From the NCBI RefSeq assembly GCF_002204185.1, contig NZ_MXPU01000024.1:1-64000 (forward strand): a DNA stretch of 64,000 bases, given 5' to 3'. Shown here piece after piece: positions 1 through 7,228 of the stretch. Below the pieces are notes generated by a model. The model did not search any database, was not told the origin of the DNA, and saw nothing but the letters and a program-made list of their open reading frames with translations. Each line of letters opens with the position of its first letter. Within the stretch, counting starts at the first letter, position 1. Position numbers and translations under genes: made by a program. This DNA comes from Rhizobium esperanzae. GTDB taxonomy: Bacteria; Pseudomonadota; Alphaproteobacteria; Rhizobiales; Rhizobiaceae.

Positions 1-1561
1 ACAGATAGCTGACGCCTGTTGCCGGTAGGCCATCGATGTCACTGAGGCTGGCGGTCAAGGTCTGGCCCTGGCTCGCTATGCCATTGATCGAGATCACGCC
101 GGGATCATTGACATTGGCGACTGCCGAGGGCGTCGCCGGGCTGGTGACATTCTCGCTGTTGCCCAGGTTGTCGATGTAACTGGCTGTTGCCCGCACGAAA
201 TTGCCGACCAGGGCCTGCTGCAGGGTCAGCGTATTGGCAGTCGCTCCGCCGATATTGCTCCACGTGGTGCCGTTGCTGCTCTGCTGCCACTGATAGGTCA
301 CCGATCCCGGCACGCCGTCCGCGTCGGTGACGGCGGCCGTCAACACCTGACCTTGCGTCGCGGTGCCACTGATGCCAAGCGCACCCGGGCGGTTGTTTGC
401 ACTGGCAATCGCTGCGGTCGGCGTGCTCACCCGGTTGGTTTCGACACCACCCAGCTGATCGGTGTAAGTGGTTCTCACACGGACTTGCCTGCCCACCTGC
501 GCCGCCTGGAGTGTCCAGTTCGCACCGGTGGCTCCGGCGATGTCGGTCCAGGTCGTCCCGATCAGCTGCTGCCAGCGATAGGTGATCGACACGTTGGCGA
601 GCCCATCGAGGTCGGTAACGGCCGCGGTCAGGGCTTGGCCTTGAACGGGCGCACCGGTGATTGTCGCCACGCCTACGTCGTTCACATTGGCGACGGCCGT
701 GGTCGGACTGCTGGCGACCGTTTCGTTGTTCCCAAGGGCATCGGTGTACGTGGCGGTCGCTCGAACCTGCTTCCCAACCAGTGCTTGCTGCAGGCTGAGT
801 GTTTTCGCAGTGGCACCGGCAATGTTGCTCCACGTGCCGCCGCCGTTGCTGCTTTGCTGCCATTGGTAAGCGACGATGGTCCCGGACGGGAGCCCGTCGA
901 CATCAGTAACGCCCGCCGCGATCGTCCGATTTTGAGTTGCGGCCCCGATGATGGAGATGACGCCAATGTCGTTGCCGGCAGGATTACTCGCGACGATCGG
1001 GGATGTCGCCAGGCTGGTTCGATTGTTTTCGGTTCCTCCCGACTGATCGGTATAGGTTGCCTGGACGCGGACTTGCCTGCCGACCTGCGCTGCCTGAAGC
1101 GTCCACGTTGAACTGGTGGCGCCCGCGATGTTGCTCCAGGTGTTTCCGATCAGTTGCTGCCAACGATATGTGATCGACACGTTGGCGAGCCCATCCAGAT
1201 CCGAGACCGCGGCGGTCAGGGCTTGGCCTTGCACGGGTGTACCGCTGATCGTGACGACGCCTATGTCGCTCACGTTGGCGACGGCGGCATTGGTGGTGCT
1301 GGCAGCCAGTTCCTGGTTACCCAAAGCATCGGTGTAAGCAGCGGTTGCCCGCACCCGCTTTCCGACTTGAGCTTGCTGCAAGGTCAGGGCGGCTGTGGCT
1401 GCACCTGTTATGTTGGTCCACGTGGCACCGTTATCGCTGCTCTCCTGCCACTGATAGGTAATGATCGTCCCTGACGGTAATCCGTCAACATCCGTGACAT
1501 TTGCCGCCAAAGTCTGATTCTGAGTCAGAGTCCCGCTGAGAGAAACAACGCCCTGCACCAT
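1..1561 (-). CDS. Giant tandem-repeat (Ig/cadherin-like) surface protein, N-terminal part
   Basis: An open frame of about 520 codons runs from ATG 1561 off the left edge of the window. A strong ribosome site (GGAGGT, 1570-1575) lies 8 nt upstream and an in-frame TAG at 1568-1570 excludes an earlier start. The protein is made only of alternating modules of about 98 residues: type A (TQNQTLAANVTDVDGLPSG, then YQWQ, LQQA.VGK, ATYTDALGN) and type B (VQGQALTAAV.DLDGL, YRWQQLIG, LQAAQVGRQVR, YTDQ). The A+B pair repeats every 588 bp (196 aa). There is no signal peptide; the repeats begin at once. This architecture is typical of very large adhesins or RTX-like proteins exported by type I secretion with a C-terminal signal, but that end is outside the window, so the export route is inference. 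Confidence 0.85.
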   Translation of the reverse strand, partial: MVQGVVSLSGTLTQNQTLAANVTDVDGLPSGTIITYQWQESSDNGATWTNITGAATAALTLQQAQVGKRVRATAAYTDALGNQELAASTTNAAVANVSDIGVVTISGTPVQGQALTAAVSDLDGLANVSITYRWQQLIGNTWSNIAGATSSTWTLQAAQVGRQVRVQATYTDQSGGTENNRTSLATSPIVASNPAGNDIGVISIIGAATQNRTIAAGVTDVDGLPSGTIVAYQWQQSSNGGGTWSNIAGATAKTLSLQQALVGKQVRATATYTDALGNNETVASSPTTAVANVNDVGVATITGAPVQGQALTAAVTDLDGLANVSITYRWQQLIGTTWTDIAGATGANWTLQAAQVGRQVRVRTTYTDQLGGVETNRVSTPTAAIASANNRPGALGISGTATQGQVLTAAVTDADGVPGSVTYQWQQSSNGTTWSNIGGATANTLTLQQALVGNFVRATASYIDNLGNSENVTSPATPSAVANVNDPGVISINGIASQGQTLTASLSDIDGLPATGVSYL

Positions 1562-1564
1562 CAC

Positions 1565-1959
1565 ACGCTACCTCCGCATCAACCTATCAATGTTGCCTGC
1601 CAAGTCGTCGAGCTATCAATGTTGCCTGCTAAGTCGTCAAAGCGTGGCGGCAGGAGTGCTGTGTCCCACTTTTTCCCGCGCGCGCTGAACCCAACTCGGC
1701 GGACTATGCTCCGATCTTTTGGATTTTCCAGTAGCTCTTTGTTGGTAGAACTCTGTCAATCCTCACACGCCCTTGGTGCACTGGAGCTCAGTTGCGGCTG
1801 GAAAATGGAAGCGGACGGCGCTGCTTTTGCCACTCCATGCGAGGATGAAGTCGAGGCTTTCCTGGCTCTGCTTCGGCAACAGTGGTTGGCTGGCCCGCTG
1901 TCTTGTTTTCTCCACCATGCAAACTACGCTGCCGACAGGGTGATTTGGGGGTTGACTGC
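1565..1959. other. Intergenic region between divergent genes
   Basis: About 395 bp separate the divergently transcribed repeat protein and small secreted protein. The region holds the GGAGGT ribosome site of the repeat gene and a 29-bp tandem duplication. The open frames across it have no signal peptide, recognisable motif or convincing start, and I do not call a gene. It should contain the promoters for both flanking genes. Confidence 0.5.
1584..1641. repeat. 29-bp tandem duplication
   Basis: Two adjacent 29-bp units start at 1584 and 1613. Both begin CTATCAATGTTGCCTGC and continue AAGTCGTC, with only a few differences. The pair lies just upstream of the ribosome site of the giant repeat protein, so it could affect its promoter or 5' leader. 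Confidence 0.8.
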
Positions 1960-2487
1960 ATGCGATTTATTTCAGCTTTGGCGATTGCAATTATATCGAG
2001 CCACGGGGGAGCGGTTGCGTGCCCTCTTGATGATACGTTGAAGCTGTGCGTGCTGAATGGCAGAAGTCAGGTTGCCCTGCACGATGGCGCCGGCCGCGGT
2101 GATTGGAAGGTCGAAGCCATTTCTTCTCCCGTCAATGCAACCTCAGAGCCTCGAACGAGCAGCGAGGTCTACACGATGCCAAATGGGCAGCGGTTCTCGA
2201 TGTTGTATCGGGACTTCCAAAAATTCTTCTCTGCCACCTGCTCGCTCGATTACTTACAAGGTCTGGCAGAAAACCGATTGAGTTGTTCCAACGCGGAGCT
2301 TGAAGCCTTCGAGGCGGGGCTCTCCGCAGCTTCGCTGGGCCGGATAACGAAAGAGCGCAGGCAAAGCGGCACGGCATATTTGATCGAAGGCCAAAATAGC
2401 TGGCTGGCGGTGATCGTCGCACAGGACGCCAACCATAAAGAGATTTTCAATACCTGGGTCGAGATCTCAGTCGTCAAAGAACCCTAG
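1960..2487 (+). CDS. Small secreted hypothetical protein
   Basis: I do not recognise the family of this 175-residue protein. I chose ATG 1960 because it opens a typical short signal peptide (MRFISALAIAIISSHGGAVA, cleavage likely before CPLDD); the frame is open 26 codons further upstream but that segment looks non-coding. The mature part is polar and has four cysteines, including one in CPLDD and one in KLCVLNG, with others in TCSLDY and LSCSNAE, so disulfides in the periplasm are possible. It stands alone, divergent from the giant repeat protein. Confidence 0.6.
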   Translation: MRFISALAIAIISSHGGAVACPLDDTLKLCVLNGRSQVALHDGAGRGDWKVEAISSPVNATSEPRTSSEVYTMPNGQRFSMLYRDFQKFFSATCSLDYLQGLAENRLSCSNAELEAFEAGLSAASLGRITKERRQSGTAYLIEGQNSWLAVIVAQDANHKEIFNTWVEISVVKEP

Positions 2488-2565
2488 AACCTGCCAGAGG
2501 CGGCAATGGTGCACGCGCCTTCATCGGGCGGGCGCATACTGTGTATCGACAGAAGATCCACCCGC

Positions 2566-2601
2566 CCTTCGTCGTCCTCGGGGCTTGACCCGAGGACTCA
2601 C
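2566..2601. repeat. Palindromic intergenic repeat (CCTCGGG-CTTGACCC-GAGG family)
   Basis: The short palindrome GTCCTCGGGGCTTGACCCGA belongs to the same dispersed family seen near 13.8, 14.1, 22.2 and 39.0 kb of this window. It forms a stem-loop and lies just upstream of a gene remnant. Confidence 0.6.
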
Positions 2602-2633
2602 GCCGGCCCTTCGAAAGCGGCCGCCGTGCGGAC

Positions 2634-2771
2634 AGCTTCGGCATCATCAACTCTTATTGGAGAGACGAAGAAAGCATCCGGGCATGGAAAGCGGTTGTCG
2701 ATCACGTCGAAGCGCAACGCCGGGGCCGGGCAGACTGGTACACGCGTTATGAAATTCGTGTGGCGCTATCG
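2634..2771 (+). pseudogene. Remnant of an antibiotic-biosynthesis-monooxygenase (ABM) family gene
   Basis: In the frame with codons at 2637, 2640 and so on, the translation reads SYWRDEESIRAWKAV, then DHVEAQRRGRADWY, then TRYEIRVAL. This is the characteristic C-terminal half of small ABM-domain proteins (usual pattern S.WRDE..V..W....H..AQ..GR...Y..Y..RVA). No N-terminal half or start codon is present: upstream sequence is a palindromic repeat. I infer a 5'-truncated gene. Downstream the frame runs into the 3' end of the convergent hydrolase. Confidence 0.6.
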
Positions 2772-2781
2772 TTGGAAGAGC

Positions 2782-3657
2782 TTATGGATTCGAAGCCGAC
2801 CCACCGCGATGATCTTCGCCCTCAGACTCCCGTTCATGACGGGATCCAGGGCCGTTTCCTTCCAGCGCTTCCACGAAACGGGTCACGTCACCGACCATGC
2901 CATCGTTGAAGATATCGTTGTGGCCGGCACCGTCATAGATCACCATGCGTTTGGGCTCGGGTGCGATGTCGTACAGCGCCTGCCCTGAAGACAGCGGGAT
3001 ACTGTCATCAAGCCGGCCGTGGAGGAACAACTTCGGTTGTCTGACCTTGCCTATGTTGAGGTCCGACCGAAAGGAATCCTTGAGAAGAAGCTGGACCGGG
3101 AGGTACGGATAATGCCTCTGCGCAACCGACAGAACCGACAGGTACGGCGAGACGAGAATGACGCCTGCGGCCGGCCTCTGCGCGGCCGTGTTCACGGCGA
3201 CGCCAGTGCCAAGTGACCGGCCCAGCACGACGATCTCGCTTCTGCCGTGTGCCGAAAGCCAGTCGAACGCGGCGATGCCGTCCGTCAGCAGCCCCTGCTC
3301 GCTGGGTGAGCCGGTCGATCCGGGATAGCCGCGATAGGAAATCGCCAGAAAGCCAATCCTGCGTGCCGCCAGCGCCTGTGCGAGGAACGCGTAATTGTCG
3401 ACGCGGTCGCCGTTTCCGAAAAAGAGCAGCACGCAGGGCTTGTCGCTGTCGCCCTGGCTGTACAGTCCCTGAAGCATCTCCCCGTCGGGCGTACTGACAT
3501 GGACCGACTCGCCCCAGCGCGCCTGCTCCGCAACAGGTGCGGCGCCCGCTCCGGGAAAAAGCAGGGTTCTCTGAGAAAAATAGAGCAGGCCGGCGACCGC
3601 CATGTAGGCGATGGCCGCCATCAGCGGCAAGATCAGCAAGTACCTTGTGGTGCTCAC
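2782..3657 (-). CDS. Membrane-anchored alpha/beta hydrolase (serine hydrolase, BEM46/S33-like)
   Basis: This 291-residue protein has an N-terminal membrane anchor (YLLILPLMAAIAYMAVAGLLYF, residues about 5-26) followed by a hydrolase domain. The nucleophile elbow is GRSLGTG (Ser), the acid is likely in HGRLDDSIPL and the histidine in GAGHNDIF, giving a complete triad. FFGNGDRVDNY occupies the oxyanion-loop position. I prefer GTG 3657 because the frame upstream lacks typical sequence and the anchor then begins at once. Members of the family act on unknown esters, amides or lipids at the inner membrane. It is convergent with the ABM remnant. Confidence 0.8.
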   Translation of the reverse strand: MSTTRYLLILPLMAAIAYMAVAGLLYFSQRTLLFPGAGAAPVAEQARWGESVHVSTPDGEMLQGLYSQGDSDKPCVLLFFGNGDRVDNYAFLAQALAARRIGFLAISYRGYPGSTGSPSEQGLLTDGIAAFDWLSAHGRSEIVVLGRSLGTGVAVNTAAQRPAAGVILVSPYLSVLSVAQRHYPYLPVQLLLKDSFRSDLNIGKVRQPKLFLHGRLDDSIPLSSGQALYDIAPEPKRMVIYDGAGHNDIFNDGMVGDVTRFVEALEGNGPGSRHERESEGEDHRGGSASNP

Positions 3658-3856
3658 GACAGAATCTACCCGCAGGTTTGGCAATGCCCTGAACGCTTTG
3701 CAGCAAATGCGGCCCGTTGCGGCGTGATGTGCTCGGCGCAGCGGCAATATATGCACAAAGTGTTGCTGTAGAGAAGAGGTCGAGAGGACGATCGTCCTCA
3801 ACACAACTCGGCGGTAACGCCTCTCACGCTCGCAACAATTCCTTCACTCATCCCTC

Positions 3857-4462
3857 TCAGGCTGGGAAAGGGTTTTGCCACGCATCCAGTTCTTCAAGCT
3901 GTGCGTACCACTTCTGGATATGCCGGAATTCGGCGAGTGGTATGTCGGCAGCGGTTGCATAAGGAAGTGCGGCTGCCAGTGCGAAATCCGCAACGGTCAG
4001 TGTCTTGCCGACGGCGACGCTGTTGGCGGCCAGATGATCGTCGAGCACCCGGCCATGGAGCCGAAAACTCGTCTTCGCGTCTTCAATCACGGCGAGGTCA
4101 GGCTCTCCGCCGAACAACGGCTTAATCAAACTTTCAAACCACAGCGTTGCCCCGTGCCGGGTGAAATGGCTGGCATCCCAGCTCAACCAGCGCAGCACGT
4201 CGATCTGCCGGTGATCATGCGGCCAGAAATCCGATGCGACCGTGTCAGACAACCTGCACATGATGGCGTTCGCTTCCCATAAGGTTCCGGCCTCCTCCTG
4301 CAGCACCGGGACTTTCCCGTTCGGGTTCAGCGCCAGGAATTCCGCGGTTCGCTGTTCTCCGCTCGCCAGGTCAACCCTGACGAACTCCACGTCGGCTTGA
4401 AGAAAACGCGCGGCGGCGCAAGCCTTTCGCGGATTGAGCGTCTCGCAATAGTAAAGCTTCAT
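3857..4462 (-). CDS. Glutathione S-transferase family protein
   Basis: This 201-residue protein has the two-domain GST layout. The N-terminal thioredoxin-like domain (MKLYYCETLNPRKAC, NPNGKVPVL with cis-Pro, and EANAIMCRL as the glutathione gamma-glutamyl site) is followed by an all-helical domain with VGKTLTVADFALAAAL (N-capping box near residue 150). ATG 4462 is preceded by TAAGG; an alternative ATG at 4477 would overlap the upstream gene by 8 nt. It is the third gene of an ArsR-AHSA1-GST operon, suggesting glutathione conjugation of a compound sensed by the regulator. The substrate is unknown. Confidence 0.85.
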   Translation of the reverse strand: MKLYYCETLNPRKACAAARFLQADVEFVRVDLASGEQRTAEFLALNPNGKVPVLQEEAGTLWEANAIMCRLSDTVASDFWPHDHRQIDVLRWLSWDASHFTRHGATLWFESLIKPLFGGEPDLAVIEDAKTSFRLHGRVLDDHLAANSVAVGKTLTVADFALAAALPYATAADIPLAEFRHIQKWYAQLEELDAWQNPFPA

Positions 4463-4469
4463 TGTCGCC

Positions 4470-4952
4470 TTACCCATGATTTTGCCCTTCGGCGGTTCCC
4501 AGAAAAGAGTCCAATCGTTCGAAACTTTGCGACCAACCGGATTCATGACCCTCACGCGAAGATGCGCTGGCAAATCCACTCTGCCGAAAGGTCATTTCCG
4601 TGCCTCCGTCGCTTTCCCTGAAGGTGATGGTGACGATCGTTTCGGGGCTGGTTTCGCCGGTTGCGGTCTCCCAGGCATGGGTGAAGACAAGCCTGTGCGG
4701 CGGCTCGACCTCCAGATATCTTCCGCCGACCCAATGCTCTTCTCCATCCGGTGCAATCAGACAGGCGCGGTGTCTGCCGCCGGGCCAGGCTTCCAGTCTG
4801 TCGCCCACCGCCTTGAAACCGTGAGGACCACACCATTGCGCAAAGGCTTTCGGGTCGGTCCATGCCTTGAAAACGAGATCACAGGGGGCATCGAATCTTC
4901 GCACGAGAACCAGGTCACGGCTGTTGTCTGTTTCGGTCTCTGGATCAGTCAT
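4470..4952 (-). CDS. AHSA1/SRPBCC-domain protein
   Basis: This 160-residue START-fold protein belongs to the activator-of-Hsp90-like (AHSA1) group, common in bacteria and unrelated to a real Hsp90 role. Typical signatures are LVLVRRFDAPCDLVFKAW, TDPKAFAQWCGP, the WVGGRYLEVEPPHRLVFTHAW core and a C-terminal helix with GWSQSFERLDSFL. ATG 4952 overlaps the stop of the upstream ArsR gene (ATGA-type, 8 nt), indicating translational coupling. Such proteins bind hydrophobic ligands in a deep cavity; the ligand here is unknown. Confidence 0.85.
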   Translation of the reverse strand: MTDPETETDNSRDLVLVRRFDAPCDLVFKAWTDPKAFAQWCGPHGFKAVGDRLEAWPGGRHRACLIAPDGEEHWVGGRYLEVEPPHRLVFTHAWETATGETSPETIVTITFRESDGGTEMTFRQSGFASASSREGHESGWSQSFERLDSFLGTAEGQNHG

Positions 4953-5277
4953 TTTCGTTTCCTTGTACCTTGGAGAGATAGTCATCGAGACGATCGAAGC
5001 TTTCATCCCAGAAGCGCCTGTAGTCGGCGACCCAATCAGCAATTGTCTTCAAGGCTGCCGGCTCCAGGATGCGGGGACGCGAATTCGCTTCCCGGCCAGA
5101 GCGGATCAACCCGGCCTGTTCGAGGACCTTGAGATGCTTTGAGATGGCGGGTTGAGACAACTCGAAGGGATCGGCGAGCTCGGCTACGGTCGCCTTGCCG
5201 TTGGCAAGCCGCGCGAGAATTGCTCTCCGTGTGGGGTCGGAGAGGGCGGAAAAAATCGTATCAAGCCTGTCGTCCAT
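4945..5277 (-). CDS. ArsR-family transcriptional regulator
   Basis: This 110-residue winged-helix repressor starts MDDRLDTIFSALSDPTRRAIL, with the recognition helix in LSQPAISKHLKVLEQAGLI. It lacks the ELCVCDL metal-binding motif of classical ArsR and belongs to the group paired with SRPBCC proteins. It heads the operon with AHSA1 and GST genes. A near-perfect palindrome 9 nt upstream of its start is the likely autoregulatory operator. The effector is unknown but is presumably organic rather than a metal. Confidence 0.88.
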   Translation of the reverse strand: MDDRLDTIFSALSDPTRRAILARLANGKATVAELADPFELSQPAISKHLKVLEQAGLIRSGREANSRPRILEPAALKTIADWVADYRRFWDESFDRLDDYLSKVQGNEND

Positions 5278-5285
5278 GCATCACC

Positions 5286-5305
5286 AATTAGCTATATAGC
5301 CAATT
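5286..5305. promoter_or_regulatory. Candidate operator of the ArsR-AHSA1-GST operon
   Basis: AATTAGCTATATAGCCAATT is an 18/20 palindrome centred on TATATA, directly upstream of the ArsR start. A partial further copy (CCAATTAGTTATAT) follows at 5300-5313. Position and symmetry fit autorepression by the adjacent ArsR protein; binding is inferred. Confidence 0.55.
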
Positions 5306-5466
5306 AGTTATATTCTATGCGGAGAATTGTCAAAGACAATTTATGCTGGATCGGCAACGACACGAAAAAACTCGACCCCCGGTGCCCAAGCGACGATGTC
5401 GTGAGCGGAACCTTCCCCGCTCGCGACCGAGCACCCGAGAGACCATTTGCGGGCGCTGCGCCAGCC

Positions 5467-5883
5467 TCACATCGGCGGCATCTTTTCGAATTTCGCCACG
5501 TCAGGGTCGACCCGATCCCAGGCGAGGCCGCGCACGGTGTAGGTTGCCATTAGCGGCTGATATCGCTCCGGCTCGTCGAGGCTGGCGGCGTGGATGGTGA
5601 AGAAATCGGGCATATAGGAGAAGGTCAGGTAAACAGGCGCGCCGCAGGCCGGGCAGAAGCCGCGGGTTTTGACGTTGCCGTTGTCGGCGACCATCTGCCA
5701 GTGGCTGGCCTCGCCCTCAAGCTTTACCGCCTGGCGGCTCGGGAAGGTCAGATAGGATCCGTGGCCGGTGCCGCTCGTCCGCTGGCAATCGCGGCACTGG
5801 CAGTCGTTCATCGCAATCGGCTCGGCCGAGATCTCGTAATGGATGGCGCCGCAGGCGCAGCCGCCGGTATAAGGCTTGCTCAT
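5467..5883 (-). CDS. GFA-family (glutathione-dependent formaldehyde-activating-like) protein
   Basis: This 138-residue Mss4-fold protein keeps the zinc cysteines: GGCACGAIHY, CQCRDCQRTSG and CPACGAPVY. The family is named after a formaldehyde-glutathione condensing enzyme, but most members have unproven function. It lies 41 nt downstream of an ArsR-AHSA1 pair on the same strand and is probably cotranscribed with it. The start MSKPYTGGCACG is preceded by a GGAGAAAG-like ribosome site. Confidence 0.82.
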   Translation of the reverse strand: MSKPYTGGCACGAIHYEISAEPIAMNDCQCRDCQRTSGTGHGSYLTFPSRQAVKLEGEASHWQMVADNGNVKTRGFCPACGAPVYLTFSYMPDFFTIHAASLDEPERYQPLMATYTVRGLAWDRVDPDVAKFEKMPPM

Positions 5884-5924
5884 TGCTTTCTCCTGAACAA
5901 ATTTGTGATGTGGCTGGTGCCGGA

Positions 5925-6389
5925 TCAGTTCTCGCTGCCGGCGAGGGCGCCGATATTCTTCACGACCTTCTTCCAGCCTTCGCCCATCTTCCGGTAGGCC
6001 GTTTCATTTTTCGGCAGCACGAAGCCGGAATGGACGAGGCGCAGTCGGGTGCCGTTTTCGGCTCTGGCAAGGATGAAAGTGACGACGGTATCGAGCGGCG
6101 AGCCGTAGCCGGTATTGCCCGCATGCCCGCCTTTCCAGGCATAGGTGAGACGCTCGTTCGGCTTCACCTCCAGCACCTCACAGTGAATGGTGCCGTCCCA
6201 GTCGCCCGCCGGCGTCGTCTGATAGGTGAAGCGCTTGCCCTCGACCGGCTCGAATCCTTCAGGCATCATCAGCCAGCGGCCCATCAGCTCGGCCGTGGTC
6301 AGCGTTTTCCAGATCGTTTCCGGCGCGTGCGGAAACACTTCGTCGACGACGATTTCCTGCGTGTCGGGCTTCAATGCGGTCTCGGTCAT
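5925..6389 (-). CDS. AHSA1/SRPBCC-domain protein (second cassette)
   Basis: A 154-residue START-fold protein with VDEVFPHAPETIWKTL, MGRWLM, FTYQTTPAGDWDGTIHCEVLEV and LTYAWKG, typical of the AHSA1 family. Its start overlaps the stop of the upstream ArsR gene by 4 nt (ATGA), so the two are coupled. It is diverged from the AHSA1 protein at 4470-4952 but sits in the same gene order, beside another glutathione-linked enzyme family. Confidence 0.85.
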   Translation of the reverse strand: MTETALKPDTQEIVVDEVFPHAPETIWKTLTTAELMGRWLMMPEGFEPVEGKRFTYQTTPAGDWDGTIHCEVLEVKPNERLTYAWKGGHAGNTGYGSPLDTVVTFILARAENGTRLRLVHSGFVLPKNETAYRKMGEGWKKVVKNIGALAGSEN

Positions 6390-6715
6390 GGATCGATTTC
6401 CTTCAGCAAGGTTCTGAGATCGGCAAAACGCTCGCGCCAGAACGTGCCGTAATGGCTCATCCAGTCGATAAGCGGCGCGAGCCCCTCGGGCTCGGCGCGG
6501 TAATAGACATTGCGGCCCTCGGGGCGCTCGGCGATCAGGCCCGCCAGCTTCAGCGCCTTGAGGTGCTGCGAGACGGCGCCCTGAGTGACGGTGCTTGCCC
6601 GCGTCAGCTCGACGACGGTGATCTCATCGGAGTTGACGATCTGCTCGAACACGGCCCGCCGGGTGGGATCGGCAAGGGCGCGCATGACGGTGGTGATGGG
6701 GGCGGTCTCGATCAT
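6386..6715 (-). CDS. ArsR-family transcriptional regulator (second cassette)
   Basis: A winged-helix repressor of 109 residues from ATG 6715 (MIETAPITTVMRALADPTRR). The frame is also open from a TTG at 6751, but that would place the start inside the palindromic operator, so I prefer the ATG. The recognition helix is TQGAVSQHLKALKLAGLI, followed by the wing ERPEGRNVYYRAEPEG. No metal-site cysteines are present. It heads an operon with AHSA1 and probably the GFA protein. Confidence 0.86.
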   Translation of the reverse strand: MIETAPITTVMRALADPTRRAVFEQIVNSDEITVVELTRASTVTQGAVSQHLKALKLAGLIAERPEGRNVYYRAEPEGLAPLIDWMSHYGTFWRERFADLRTLLKEIDP

Positions 6716-6734
6716 GAAAAAATCAATAGCGCGG

Positions 6735-6758
6735 ACTAATTGATTAGTCAAGACTAAT
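6735..6758. promoter_or_regulatory. Candidate ArsR operator
   Basis: ACTAATTGATTAGT (6735-6748) has perfect 6-bp inverted arms, followed by another ACTAAT half-site at 6753-6758. It lies 20 nt upstream of the ArsR ATG and probably mediates autorepression. Confidence 0.55.
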
Positions 6759-6909
6759 TGGTAGCTGGCTCCGAAAGGCGATGCCCGTTGTTTGATCAGC
6801 CCTATGACGGCACCTTGCGTCCGCGCTCGTCAGCGTGATCGCACCAGATTTCGAGCCGGGCCGGAACCTCGTCAGACTTGCGAAGTTTGCGGAACGAGGA
6901 GAATTCCAC

Positions 6910-7212
6910 GTGCATTTGATACAATTGTTTATTCCGGCAGCGCCGCGAGCGGCGATCGACATCGAAGGCATTATCGCGACAATTCAGCGCGAGATGACGG
7001 AGCGCCATGGCGGGGTGACGGCATATCTCAATTCCCCCGCAAGAGGGCTCTGGTCCAATGATGAGGGCACTGAAGAAGATACCGTCATTGTGATCGAAGT
7101 CATGGTGGGCAGTCTCGATCGGGTGTGGTGGCGCCAATACCGGCGCGAACTCGAACAGCTGCTCGGCCAGGATGAACTGCTCGTGCGGGCACTTCCGGTC
7201 GAAACGCTCTGA
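6910..7212 (+). CDS. Conserved hypothetical protein (HLIQLF-type small protein)
   Basis: A 100-residue cytoplasmic protein. I choose GTG 6910 because GAGGAG (6896-6901) lies 8 nt upstream and the protein then begins with the conserved-looking (V/M)HLIQLFIPAA. Other visible parts are EMTERHGGVTAYLNSPARGLW, IVIEVMVGSLDRVWWRQYRRELEQLL and a final ELLVRALPVETL. The pattern of beta strands and helices resembles a small ferredoxin-like stand-alone domain. I know similar proteins only as hypothetical and assign no function. Confidence 0.7.
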   Translation: MHLIQLFIPAAPRAAIDIEGIIATIQREMTERHGGVTAYLNSPARGLWSNDEGTEEDTVIVIEVMVGSLDRVWWRQYRRELEQLLGQDELLVRALPVETL

Positions 7213-7228
7213 CCGCCTGGAAGCCTCC

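Noticed and set aside
1619..2041. 140-codon frame upstream of the small secreted protein
   Set aside because: No motif, no signal peptide, unsuitable start and overlap with the better-supported gene at 1960.
2506..2988. 160-codon frame across the ABM remnant and hydrolase 3' end
   Set aside because: It is out of frame with the ABM-like coding sequence and antisense to the hydrolase; composition is Arg/Ser-rich shadow type.
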